From CAUUFM01 sp041844335 (lineage in GTDB: Bacteria; Bacillota; Clostridia; Lachnospirales; Lachnospiraceae): a stretch of 18,019 nt of DNA. Positions 8,291-16,231 of the stretch are shown one piece after another; the stretch's first letter is position 1, and each line of letters begins with the position of its first letter. The translations under genes and the position numbers were made by a program. The stretch spans positions 1-18,019 of the forward strand of contig JBGZAX010000058.1 in NCBI GenBank assembly GCA_041844335.1, written 5' to 3'. The notes under the pieces are model-generated. The model saw only the letters and a program-made list of their open reading frames with translations, had not been told where the DNA came from and made no database searches.

Positions 8291-8557
8291 ATGGCTAAGA
8301 AGAAGTCAAAATCCAAAAATGTCATAGTTCTTATTATCCTGCTTATTGTAGGTATAGTATTGGGCAGTTTTTTAAGCTCCCTTGCTCTAAAGGTAAAGTT
8401 TTTGTCCTGGCTTAACATTGGCGGTCATTTCGGCTTAACCACCCCGTTTGTGCTTGATATAGGTATATTGGCGCTTACATTTGCTTTGAGCTTCCATGTT
8501 ACTATCGGCAGCATCATAGGGGTTATTATCGGGATAGTTATATATAAGCTTATTTAA
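8291..8557 (+). CDS. Small DUF4321-type membrane protein
   Basis: 88-residue integral membrane protein of unknown function. A basic N-terminus (MAKKKSKSKN) is followed by a first hydrophobic segment (about 11-32, VIVLIILLIVGIVLGSFLSS), a short loop with FLSWLNIGGHFGLTTPFVLDIG, and a second hydrophobic region (about 54-87) that may cross the membrane once or form a hairpin. The length, the pro-rich loop before LDIG and the end in IGVIIGIVIYKL match DUF4321, a Bacillota family. The SD AAAAGGAG is 7 nt before the ATG. It is the first gene after the 8222-8250 promoter and radC follows after 50 bp. Its place at the head of the mre operon hints at an envelope role, but no activity can be read from the sequence. 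Confidence 0.82.
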   Translation: MAKKKSKSKNVIVLIILLIVGIVLGSFLSSLALKVKFLSWLNIGGHFGLTTPFVLDIGILALTFALSFHVTIGSIIGVIIGIVIYKLI

Positions 8558-8562
8558 TTACA

Positions 8563-8612
8563 TTTAAAGATCCTTTTGCCTGAGAGAATTGTTTGGAAGG
8601 AGGATTTTTGGA
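8563..8612 (+). promoter_or_regulatory. Long hairpin covering the radC SD and start codon
   Basis: Bases 8563-8580 pair with 8595-8612: 12 Watson-Crick pairs, 5 G-U pairs and one mismatch (8578 against 8597), with a 14-nt loop. The right arm holds the whole SD (AAGGAGG, 8597-8603) and the TTG start (8608-8610). Folded, it would hide the radC start. The GC-rich core followed by TTTTT (8605-8609) also looks like a weak terminator. Confidence 0.55.
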
Positions 8613-9300
8613 AACATCTACAATTAAAGATTTACCTGATACTGAACGCCCATACGAGAGATTTAACTTGGTGGGAGTTAATTTGTTATCTGATAGTGAG
8701 CTTCTTGCTATAATCTTAAGAACAGGTTCGAAGGACAAAAATGTTCTTGATTTAGCCAGAGAGGTTCTAAAGTTATGTGATGGCGGAAATGATTTATCTG
8801 CTCTTATAAATTTAAGCAAAAGCTCTTTGCTTAAAATCAAGGGAATAGGAAATGTTAAGGCTGCTCAATTATTGTGCATAGGAGAGCTTTCGAAAAGAAT
8901 AGCTGCAAGTAAGGCTAAAACAAGGCTTAAATTTGATAACTCCCGGTCTGTTTCTGAATATTATATGGAAAAAATGAGACATCTGGAGCAGGAAAATTTT
9001 GTCTTAGTGATGCTTGATGCTAAATCTAGGATGATTTGTGATAAGCATATTTCAATTGGAAGTATAAGTTCTGCCATCGTGTCTCCAAGAGATATATTCA
9101 GAGAGGCTTTAAAGTACAATGCTGTTTCAATATTAGTGCTGCACAACCATCCGAGCGGAGATTCAAGACCCAGTGATGAAGACCTTAATGTGACAAGGCG
9201 ACTTTGTGAATTGGGAAAATTTCTCGGAATAAGACTGGTGGATCATATTGTTATAGGGAACGGAGAGTATTACAGTTTTAAAGAAAAAGGAATATTATAA
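8608..9300 (+). CDS. radC: RadC family protein (JAB/MPN domain)
   Basis: RadC/YicR family; despite the name a DNA-repair role is not established and the biochemical function is unclear. TTG at 8608 is chosen: AAGGAGG (8597-8603) is just upstream, and the 230-aa product starts METSTIKDLPDTERPYERF, as in the family. An in-frame TTG at 8593 overlaps the SD and is unlikely. N-terminal half: UPF0758 helical domain (LLSDSELLAIILRTGSKDKNVLDLA) and a helix-hairpin-helix (LLKIKGIGNVKAAQLLCIGEL). C-terminal half: metal-binding JAB1/MPN motif HNHPSGDSRPSDEDLNVT (both His, Ser and the later Asp present). mreB follows after 18 bp; radC next to mreBCD is common in Bacillota. Confidence 0.95.
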   Translation: METSTIKDLPDTERPYERFNLVGVNLLSDSELLAIILRTGSKDKNVLDLAREVLKLCDGGNDLSALINLSKSSLLKIKGIGNVKAAQLLCIGELSKRIAASKAKTRLKFDNSRSVSEYYMEKMRHLEQENFVLVMLDAKSRMICDKHISIGSISSAIVSPRDIFREALKYNAVSILVLHNHPSGDSRPSDEDLNVTRRLCELGKFLGIRLVDHIVIGNGEYYSFKEKGIL

Positions 9301-9318
9301 AATATAAGGAGTATAAAA

Positions 9319-10338
9319 ATGGCTAATATCTACGGTCTTGATTTGGGAACCGGAAATATAAAAATATATGCAAAGCAGGGAGATAAGCTGCTTAATGAAA
9401 GAAATCTCATAGCAATTTCAGGCAAGACACAGCTGTTTTCTTTCGGAGATGATGCTTACGAAATGTATGAGAAAGCACCTGCCAATATAGAGGTGTCTTA
9501 TCCTATGGTGAACGGGGTAATATCCGATTTGCGAAATATGCAGACTCTATTAAAGTGTTTTTTAGACAAAATTTCAAAGAGCAATATAAAAGGTTCTTCT
9601 TTTTTTGTTGCGGTTCCGAAAGAAATAACGGAGGTTGAAAAACGTTCGTTTTTCGATGTGCTTAAGACTCCATATATAAAACCTAAGCAAATTTTAATGG
9701 TGGAAAAGCCTGTGGCTGATGCAGCAGGGCTTGGTCTTGATGTCATAAATTCAAAAGGAATAATGATTGTTAATATCGGTGCCGATACCACAGAGATATC
9801 GGTTATTTCTCTTGGAGGAATTGTGCTTAGCAATCTTATGAAGATAGGCGGTAAAAAGCTTGATGAGTCTATAAGAACGGCTATCAGAAAAAATCACGCC
9901 TTAAATATAGGAGAAAAAACCGCAGAATTGTTGAAAAAGGAGCTTGGTTATGCTATGAGCCCTGAGGATATTTCCGCTCCAGTATATGGAGTAAATCTTG
10001 GAAAAGGGCTGCCGGTGGAGGTAAACATATCTGCTGAAACGGTCAGTGAAGCTATACAAAGCAACCTACATTCAATTTGCGATGAGATAAAAAATGCCAT
10101 AGAAAGTACGCCACCGGAGTTGGCATCCGATATTATCAAGGACGGACTTTATATTACAGGAGGTTCATCTAATATCAGGAATCTTGATACCTTTATAAAT
10201 AGAGAACTGGGCTTTAGAGTAAATGTTACTGAGGATCCGTCGGATAGCGTTGTAAAAGGACTCAGCAGAATAATGAAAGAAAAGAGCTTAGAAAGACTTG
10301 CTTATTCTCTGAATGAATTGAAAGAACAGTATAGCTGA
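9319..10338 (+). CDS. mreB: Divergent MreB-like rod-shape actin
   Basis: Bacterial actin homologue that organises lateral wall synthesis at the membrane; 339 aa is normal for MreB. Visible: phosphate-1 loop GLDLGTGNIKIYAK (6-19), SYPMVNGVISDLRNMQTLLKCF (canonical RPMKDGVIADF), VAVPKEITEVEKRSF, phosphate-2 region with NIGADTTEISVISLGG (152-167), and ITGGSSNIRNLD with TEDPSDSVVKG near the C-terminus. The overall fold signature is clear, but two nucleotide-site elements differ: the usual DIGGGTTE reads NIGADTTE (N152, A155, D156), and the usual IEEP reads VEKP (128-131). It is followed directly by mreC. It may be the main MreB of this organism or a paralogue with altered ATPase; the window cannot decide. 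Confidence 0.87.
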   Translation: MANIYGLDLGTGNIKIYAKQGDKLLNERNLIAISGKTQLFSFGDDAYEMYEKAPANIEVSYPMVNGVISDLRNMQTLLKCFLDKISKSNIKGSSFFVAVPKEITEVEKRSFFDVLKTPYIKPKQILMVEKPVADAAGLGLDVINSKGIMIVNIGADTTEISVISLGGIVLSNLMKIGGKKLDESIRTAIRKNHALNIGEKTAELLKKELGYAMSPEDISAPVYGVNLGKGLPVEVNISAETVSEAIQSNLHSICDEIKNAIESTPPELASDIIKDGLYITGGSSNIRNLDTFINRELGFRVNVTEDPSDSVVKGLSRIMKEKSLERLAYSLNELKEQYS

Positions 10339-10359
10339 AGGGTGAGAGGGTGAGACTTT

Positions 10360-11241
10360 ATGAACGATAGTCAGAGTCCGAAGAAAAAGTCTGTTAATGA
10401 TAAGCATCTTTTGATTGCGCTTACGGTTTTATGTGTTGCTATTTTATTAAGTTCGTATTTGTTCGATGTTTCAAAAGAGCCGTTTTCCACAATAAATGAA
10501 TATTTGTTTTTTCCGATACAAAGCGGTTTGTCCGATATAGGGCAGGCTGCCGGAAAAAGAATAGATACTATCAAAAAGCTTAAAAACCTCCAAAATGAAA
10601 ATAAAGAATTGAGGGCAAAGCTTGATGCTCTTACTGTGGAAAATACCTCTCTTCATCAAATGCAGATGGAATATGACCGATTAAAAAAGCTGTACAATAT
10701 TGATAAGGAGCTTCCCAGCTATAATAAGATAGAGGCGAATATAGTAAACAAAACTCCGGGTAACTGGTTTGATTATTTTACCATTGATAAGGGAAGTGAT
10801 GACGGTATAAAAAAGGATATGAATGTGGTAGCCGGAGCTGGACTTGTAGGAATTATTACAGATGTAGGAAAGCGCTATTCAAAGGTGATGTCCATTATAA
10901 ATGATTCAAGTAATGTTAAGGCTATGGCGCTTACCACATCGGCTCAATGTCTGATAGCTGGAGATTTGAGCCTGCTTGATAGGGGAAGTATACATTTATT
11001 GCAGCTGTCAGATCCGAAAGACAAGGTGCTTGTAGGAGATAAGATAGTGACATCCAATATCAGTACAAAATATATGCCGGGAATTTTAATCGGTTATGTG
11101 AACAGTTTGGAAAAGGAACCTAATCAGATATTAAAATCTGGGTATCTGGTACCGGCAGTTGACTTTACCGCATTAAATGAGGTGCTTGTAATTACTGATC
11201 TTAAAGAAGTATGGGATAGTGGAGAAAACGGTAAAAAATGA
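10360..11241 (+). CDS. mreC: Rod shape-determining protein MreC
   Basis: Bitopic membrane protein of the elongasome that binds and activates the PBP2-RodA synthase. 293 aa. A short basic cytoplasmic tail (SPKKKSVNDKH) leads to one membrane helix (about 20-40, LLIALTVLCVAILLSSYLF), an extracytoplasmic coiled coil (about 68-115, with LKNLQNENKELRAKLDALT) and the double beta-barrel MreC domain (about 120-285, with NIVNKTPGNWFDYFTIDKGS, GLVGIITDVGKRYSKV, DKIVTSNIS and MPGILIGYV). The ATG at 10360 follows a perfect tandem 8-bp repeat GGGTGAGA (10340-10355), giving two overlapping weak SD-like sites. Its stop overlaps the mreD start as ATGA. Confidence 0.95.
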   Translation: MNDSQSPKKKSVNDKHLLIALTVLCVAILLSSYLFDVSKEPFSTINEYLFFPIQSGLSDIGQAAGKRIDTIKKLKNLQNENKELRAKLDALTVENTSLHQMQMEYDRLKKLYNIDKELPSYNKIEANIVNKTPGNWFDYFTIDKGSDDGIKKDMNVVAGAGLVGIITDVGKRYSKVMSIINDSSNVKAMALTTSAQCLIAGDLSLLDRGSIHLLQLSDPKDKVLVGDKIVTSNISTKYMPGILIGYVNSLEKEPNQILKSGYLVPAVDFTALNEVLVITDLKEVWDSGENGKK

Positions 11242-11774
11242 ATAAATTTTACGTGCCTATGAAAATCACAGTATATATGGCTCTTATTTTGTTATTTTCA
11301 GTTATATTACAGATGAGTTTGTCCAACTTTATAAGGATTGCCTATATTTCTCCGAATGTTTTGATAATACTGGTTTCGGCATCGGGTTTTTTGATAGGGA
11401 AAAAATCCGGAATTTTAATCGGCTTTTTTGCAGGATTTTTTATAGATTTTTTGGGTAGTGATTTATTTGGTTTCAGTTCAATAATCTTTATGATGATAGG
11501 GTACATCAGCGGAAATCTAAAAAGATTATTATTCATTGACAGATATTGGATTAGCCTTATTGTTATCGGAGTTTCCGATGTATTTTACGGCTTTTGCAAT
11601 TTTATATTTTTATTTTTATTAAGAGGCAGAATAAATCTATTCTATTATTTAAAGAGAATTATACTGTCGGAGGCGATATATACTGTGGTAATTGCAACTA
11701 TTTTGTATCCGTTGCTTAAATCGCTTTTAGTTAGAATTGAGAGATTAATTATAGATTATGATTCAAAAAGGTGA
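11238..11774 (+). CDS. mreD: Rod shape-determining protein MreD
   Basis: Small polytopic membrane protein of the elongasome, partner of MreC. 178 aa with about five hydrophobic segments: roughly 10-30 (ITVYMALILLFSVILQM), 36-52, 56-90 (two closely spaced), 105-128 and 135-160. The segments SPNVLIILVSASGFLIGKK and FFAGFFIDFLGSDLFGFSS match the family pattern of an early helix followed by a Gly-rich loop with a conserved Asp. The start overlaps the mreC stop (ATGA) and its own stop lies inside the SD of the next gene. Identification rests on topology, motif and position between mreC and the PBP2 gene. Confidence 0.92.
   Translation: MNKFYVPMKITVYMALILLFSVILQMSLSNFIRIAYISPNVLIILVSASGFLIGKKSGILIGFFAGFFIDFLGSDLFGFSSIIFMMIGYISGNLKRLLFIDRYWISLIVIGVSDVFYGFCNFIFLFLLRGRINLFYYLKRIILSEAIYTVVIATILYPLLKSLLVRIERLIIDYDSKR
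11768..11774 (+). promoter_or_regulatory. PBP2 ribosome-binding site (sets the TTG start)
   Basis: AAGGTGA at 11768-11774 lies 5 nt before TTG 11780, the same arrangement as at rho. The in-frame GTG at 11771 is part of the SD. The site includes the mreD stop codon, suggesting coupled translation. Confidence 0.7.
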
Positions 11775-11779
11775 GTAAT

Positions 11780-14686
11780 TTGAAAGATAAAATACGAGAG
11801 CTTTTGATTAAGGTCTTTACATCAAGACTTACAATTTTGTTTTTAATCGCTGTATTTGGCAGTACAATATTGGTGTATCAGTTGTTTTTATTACAGATTA
11901 TAAATGGTGAGCAATATCAAAAGAGCTTTATGTTAAAGGTTGTGAAGACAAAATCGTTAAATGCACCCAGAGGGAATATTTTTGATAGAAACGGAAAGCT
12001 GCTTGCCACTAATGAGTTGGCTTATAATGTGACGGTAGAGGACAGCTTCAATGAGGGCAGGTACAGAAATTTAAGATTAAACAGTATTTTGTTTAAGACA
12101 ATAAAGCTGGTTGAGAAATATAACGACAATGTTATACAGGATTTTCCTATAGGACTTGATGATAAGCAGGAATTTTATTTTAAGGTTGATGGCAGCAAAT
12201 TAAAGAGATTTAAAGCTGATGTCTTTGGATATACCGATGTGGAATATCTTAATGCGGATCAAAACAAGGCAACCGCAAAGGATGTTATAAATTTTTTAGC
12301 GAGCGCTTCAAAATATTCTATTTATCAAAACAAGTTTCCAAAAGAGGGCTTGGTATATTCACCTGTAAAATATACTGAAGATAATATTAAAGAGGCGAAG
12401 GTAAAGGAATGGCCGAGCAGCTTTACCAATGATGAGCTATTGAAACTTATTACATTAAGATCTGCATTATCGGCTAATTATTACCAGCGTTATAAGAGCG
12501 TAAATGTGGCTCTTGATGTGAATGAGCGTACCAGAACGGCTATAATGGAAAACAAAAATGAGCTGACAGGTGTAGATGTGAGCTTAAATTATAGAAGATA
12601 CTATTACGACAGTATTTATTTTTCGCATATATTGGGCTATACCGGAACTCCCTCACAGGAGGAACTGGACAATCTTATGAAAGAAGATTCAAGCTATTCT
12701 TCAAATGATGAAATCGGAAAAGCCGGACTTGAGCAGAGTATGGAGAGCTATCTTAGAGGTGTAAAGGGAGAAGAAAGGCTTTATGTAAACAATTTAGGAG
12801 CTATTCTTGAATATATTGATAAGAAAAATCCTGTGATCGGAAACGATGTCTATTTGAGCGAGGACAGTGAGCTGCAAAAGGCGGCATATAAGATACTTGA
12901 AAAAAAATTGGCTGATATTTTAAATGAAAGAATCGTAAATAATAAGATCTACGGGCCGCTTAATGAAAGTGCTACCAAGATAAAAATACCGATAGATGAT
13001 GTTTATTTTGCGCTTATAAATAACAATGTTATAGATATCAATGAACAGGACAGAAAAATAAGTAAGGTTGAAAAGAGAGTTTTTAATAAAATAAGGGAGT
13101 ATAAAAAAGATACATTTAATAAGCTGACAAATGCTTTTACAGATGACAATAAAATAATAAACTCATCATTTTCAAAGGATTTTAAAGAAATTATTGAATA
13201 TTCTCTAAATTTACTTAAGACTAACGAAATAATAAAGGGAGATGCGGAAAGCATACTTACAAAGCTGAAAAATGGAAATATATCTTTAAATCAGTATGTC
13301 AAGGAGCTTATCTTATATGATAAAATAAACATCAGTCTGTTATCGGATACTGCCGAATATTTTGAAACAAATGAGATAAATGAGCAGATAGTAAAGTATT
13401 TACTTAAAAATATGGAAAATGACACCAGATTTACAAAGATATTATATAGGCAGCTTATTAAAAACAGCGAGATTACAGGAAAGGATCTGTGCCTAATTTT
13501 ATTTGAGCAGGGTGTCATTCCTAAAAATAAGGAGCATTACCTTGCACTTAAAGAGGGTAGATACAGTCCGTTCAACTTCATTAAAAAGAAGATTAAAAAT
13601 CTTAATATCACGCCTGCACAGCTCGGTCTTGATCCATGTACGGCGTCTGTGGTAGTACAAAACAGTAAAACGGGAGAGCTTTTGGCGCTTGTTACCTATC
13701 CTGGATATGACCTTAATAAGCTGGCGGGAAAGGTGGATTCCAAATACTATGCAAAGCTTACAAATGATCTTTCGGAAAGCTTATATAATCATGCTACACA
13801 GCAGCGTACGGCACCCGGATCCACCTACAAAATGGTGTCATCGATAGCTGCCCTTGAAGAGGGGATTATCGGAACAAGAGATACGATAGATTGTAGAGGT
13901 ATATTTAAGGAAATCAGCCCATCTCCTCAGTGCTGGAGCAAAAGCGGTCATAGAAAGCTTAATATGGTGGGGGCAATTAGAGACTCTTGTGATATTTATT
14001 TTTACAATGTGGCTTATAGGCTTGGAAACGGCAAGATTGGAGGAGGAGATTACAGCTCTGAAAAGGGTTTGGAAAAGCTTAAAAAATATGCTACGATGTT
14101 TGGACTTGGAGAAAAAACGGGACTTGAGATACCGGAAGAGGCAGGTCATATTTCTACAGAGGATGCGGTGCGTTCTGCAATAGGGCAGGGTAATAATTCT
14201 TTTACCACGGTGGAATTATGCAGATATGTTAATACCATAGCTAATGGAGGTACATGTTATGACCTGACTACCTTGCATAAGATCACCGATTATAACGGCA
14301 ATTTGATCAAAAAATACTCTCCCAAGCCTAGAAAACATTTGAGCAAAATCAGTCCGGATACGTGGAAGATTGTAAGACAGGGTATGAGAGAGGTTGTAAC
14401 AAGCCACAATAAGATCTTCAATTCACTTGATAAGTATGTGCATACATCAGGAAAGACAGGGACTGCTGAGTACCTTAAAACCAGAGGAAATCACGTTTTG
14501 TTTGTCGGATATGCGCCCGAAGAAAATGCTGAAATATCTGTTGCAGTCAGAATACCGTTCGGATATACATCTACCTATTCTGCCGAAGTTTTTAGAGATG
14601 TGGTGGCTTATTACTATAAAGTGAGCACGCTTGATGATATTTTGCACGGTTCTATGAAAAAAAGCACTGATATGATCAGTGATTGA
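11780..14686 (+). CDS. mrdA: Penicillin-binding protein 2 (class B transpeptidase) with large insertion
   Basis: D,D-transpeptidase that cross-links lateral-wall peptidoglycan together with RodA. From TTG 11780 it is 968 aa, against about 600-720 aa for most PBP2. One N-terminal membrane helix (about 15-38, LTILFLIAVFGSTILVYQLF) is followed by the dimerisation (pedestal) domain starting at APRGNIFDRNGKLLATN and extending to about 345. The transpeptidase domain starts near 355 (VYLSEDSELQKAAYKIL), is interrupted by about 235 mostly helical, Lys/Asn/Glu-rich residues (about 382-615), and resumes at TASVVVQNSKTGELLALV (621). Catalytic motifs are intact: APGSTYKM (S681, K684), SCDIYFYN (S736, SxD form usual in PBP2), and SGKTGTAEY (K892). 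It begins 5 bp after mreD. rodA starts 7 bp after its stop. Confidence 0.95.
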   Translation: MKDKIRELLIKVFTSRLTILFLIAVFGSTILVYQLFLLQIINGEQYQKSFMLKVVKTKSLNAPRGNIFDRNGKLLATNELAYNVTVEDSFNEGRYRNLRLNSILFKTIKLVEKYNDNVIQDFPIGLDDKQEFYFKVDGSKLKRFKADVFGYTDVEYLNADQNKATAKDVINFLASASKYSIYQNKFPKEGLVYSPVKYTEDNIKEAKVKEWPSSFTNDELLKLITLRSALSANYYQRYKSVNVALDVNERTRTAIMENKNELTGVDVSLNYRRYYYDSIYFSHILGYTGTPSQEELDNLMKEDSSYSSNDEIGKAGLEQSMESYLRGVKGEERLYVNNLGAILEYIDKKNPVIGNDVYLSEDSELQKAAYKILEKKLADILNERIVNNKIYGPLNESATKIKIPIDDVYFALINNNVIDINEQDRKISKVEKRVFNKIREYKKDTFNKLTNAFTDDNKIINSSFSKDFKEIIEYSLNLLKTNEIIKGDAESILTKLKNGNISLNQYVKELILYDKINISLLSDTAEYFETNEINEQIVKYLLKNMENDTRFTKILYRQLIKNSEITGKDLCLILFEQGVIPKNKEHYLALKEGRYSPFNFIKKKIKNLNITPAQLGLDPCTASVVVQNSKTGELLALVTYPGYDLNKLAGKVDSKYYAKLTNDLSESLYNHATQQRTAPGSTYKMVSSIAALEEGIIGTRDTIDCRGIFKEISPSPQCWSKSGHRKLNMVGAIRDSCDIYFYNVAYRLGNGKIGGGDYSSEKGLEKLKKYATMFGLGEKTGLEIPEEAGHISTEDAVRSAIGQGNNSFTTVELCRYVNTIANGGTCYDLTTLHKITDYNGNLIKKYSPKPRKHLSKISPDTWKIVRQGMREVVTSHNKIFNSLDKYVHTSGKTGTAEYLKTRGNHVLFVGYAPEENAEISVAVRIPFGYTSTYSAEVFRDVVAYYYKVSTLDDILHGSMKKSTDMISD

Positions 14687-14693
14687 GGTATGA

Positions 14694-15815
14694 ATGTTGA
14701 AGAAATATAATTTATCGAATATTAAGATAACACTTATTTTATGCGTTTTAGGACTATCTGTAATAGGTAATATGTCGGTTAGAAGTGTGGATGCATCTTT
14801 ACAAAAAAGACACTTGATAGGAATTATAGTCGGAGTGTTTTTTATGCTGATATTTATGTTGATAGACTATCATATTTATACGGAAAGGTTTTATATACTG
14901 TTTTATGTTGCCAGCGTATCGTTGTTACTTGCTGTTCGGTTATTCGGAACCGTTGCAGCCCATGCCAGAAGATGGCTTACTATAGGCGGAATACAATTTC
15001 AGCCTTCAGAGCTTACAAAAATATTGTTGATCATTTTTTTTGCAAAGCTCTTGGACAAATATAGGGAAAAAATAAATACTGCTTACATTTTCCTCGGACT
15101 ATTTTTGGTAGTTATACCGGTACTGTTGATATTAAAACAGCCTAATTTATCTACATCCATAGTTACGTTTGTGATTTTCGCATCTCAGCTTTTTGTAGCG
15201 GGATTATCTTATAGGGTGATAGCTCCAATATTTTTAGTGTCGTTGCCGTCTGTTTTTATATTTATAGAGGTAATAAAGAGACTGGCACATTCGGGGAAAT
15301 TACCTGATATATATCAGCTTGAGAGAATTATGGCTTTTTTGGAGCCTGACAATCCCAGCTATTCACATTTAATCGACCAGCAGAATAACTCCGTAATGGC
15401 TATAGGCTCAGGACAACTGATAGGAAAAGGAATAAATAACAATATTATTTCATCTGTCAAGGATGCAAATTTTGTGTCTGAGGTGGAAACGGATTTTATT
15501 TTCAGTGTTATTGGAGAAGAAATGGGATTTTTAGGCTGTGTTACTGTAGTTGCTTTGTATTTTATTTTAACTGTCTGCTTACTCATGATAGCAAGAAAAG
15601 CAAAGGATTTGACGGGTAGACTTATCGCGACCGGGACAGCCTGTCTTATCGGATTTCAGAGCTTTTTGAATATGGGAGTGGCTACAATGGTACTTCCAAA
15701 CACCGGTGTAACATTACCGTTCATCAGTTTCGGCTTAACTTCTATGCTGAGTCTGTATATCGGAATGGGTGTTGCATTAAACGTCGGGCTTCAGCCGGAC
15801 GAGCTTAATTATTAA
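14694..15815 (+). CDS. rodA: SEDS peptidoglycan glycosyltransferase RodA
   Basis: Polymerises lipid II into glycan strands for cell elongation, paired with the PBP2 encoded just upstream. 373 aa with about ten membrane helices. SEDS hallmarks: HARRWLTIGGIQFQPSELTK (W94 and the FQPSE motif), KQPNLSTSIVTF, SYSHLIDQQNNSVMAIGSGQ, and VETDFIFSVIGEEMGFLG, whose D267 corresponds to the catalytic Asp of B. subtilis RodA. Near the C-terminus LPNTGVTLPFISFGLTSML replaces the common PFISYGGSS ending. RodA is favoured over FtsW by operon context. The ATG at 14694 is 4 nt from GAGGT (14685-14689); TTG 14697 is 7 nt away and would shorten the protein by one residue, so the exact start is uncertain. Confidence 0.95.
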   Translation: MLKKYNLSNIKITLILCVLGLSVIGNMSVRSVDASLQKRHLIGIIVGVFFMLIFMLIDYHIYTERFYILFYVASVSLLLAVRLFGTVAAHARRWLTIGGIQFQPSELTKILLIIFFAKLLDKYREKINTAYIFLGLFLVVIPVLLILKQPNLSTSIVTFVIFASQLFVAGLSYRVIAPIFLVSLPSVFIFIEVIKRLAHSGKLPDIYQLERIMAFLEPDNPSYSHLIDQQNNSVMAIGSGQLIGKGINNNIISSVKDANFVSEVETDFIFSVIGEEMGFLGCVTVVALYFILTVCLLMIARKAKDLTGRLIATGTACLIGFQSFLNMGVATMVLPNTGVTLPFISFGLTSMLSLYIGMGVALNVGLQPDELNY

Positions 15816-15835
15816 TTTGCGGGAGGGAAAATGAA

Positions 15836-16231
15836 ATGAATATCGGACTTATTGCTCACGACAATAAGAAAAAATTAATGCAGAATTTTTGTATCGCATA
15901 TAAGGGTATATTGTGTAAACATTCCCTAAGTGCCACTGAAACTACCGGCAGACTTATAGAAGAGGTGACGAATCTTAACGTTCAAAAATACTTGGCCGGG
16001 CACTTAGGTGGCGAGCAGCAAATGGGTGCTGAAATAGAAAGTAATAATATGGATTTGATAATATTTTTAAGAGATCCGCTAAGGGCAAAGACAAGAGAGC
16101 CGGATGTCAATAATGTTGTGAGACTGTGCGATTTGCATAATATTCCTATAGCTACAAATCTTGCCACTGCTGAATTATTACTACGATCACTTGATAGGGG
16201 AGATTTGGAATGGCGGGAGATGTATAAATGA
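15836..16231 (+). CDS. mgsA: Methylglyoxal synthase homologue with altered active-site residues
   Basis: MgsA turns dihydroxyacetone phosphate into methylglyoxal, a bypass of lower glycolysis. This 131-aa protein has the fold signature: GLIAHDNKKKLMQ (H8, D9, matching E. coli H19, D20), AGHLGGEQQMGAEI, FLRDPL (D80, matching D91), EPDV (D90, matching D101) and NIPIATNLATAELLL. Three positions known to matter in E. coli differ: the phosphate-loop TGTTG reads TETTG (E35 for G46), GGDQQ reads GGEQQ (E60 for D71), and PHDPDV reads TREPDV (R87 for H98). The GGEQQ form may be a lineage trait; the other two look less usual. SD GGGAGGG precedes the ATG, and the stop overlaps the next start as ATGA. 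Activity is uncertain; it could be a regulator or have changed substrate. Confidence 0.9.
   Translation: MNIGLIAHDNKKKLMQNFCIAYKGILCKHSLSATETTGRLIEEVTNLNVQKYLAGHLGGEQQMGAEIESNNMDLIIFLRDPLRAKTREPDVNNVVRLCDLHNIPIATNLATAELLLRSLDRGDLEWREMYK

Noticed and set aside
8571..8586. TCCTTTTGCCTGAGAG, which resembles the reverse complement of a conserved 3' segment of glycine riboswitches
   Set aside because: The rest of the aptamer is missing on both strands; on the - strand the sequence before it is radC coding DNA. It could be a chance match or a remnant, and the radC hairpin explains its pairing equally well.
10340..10355. Perfect tandem repeat of GGGTGAGA before mreC
   Set aside because: Only two 8-bp copies, probably a local duplication of an SD-like sequence; not a repeat element or operator that I can support.
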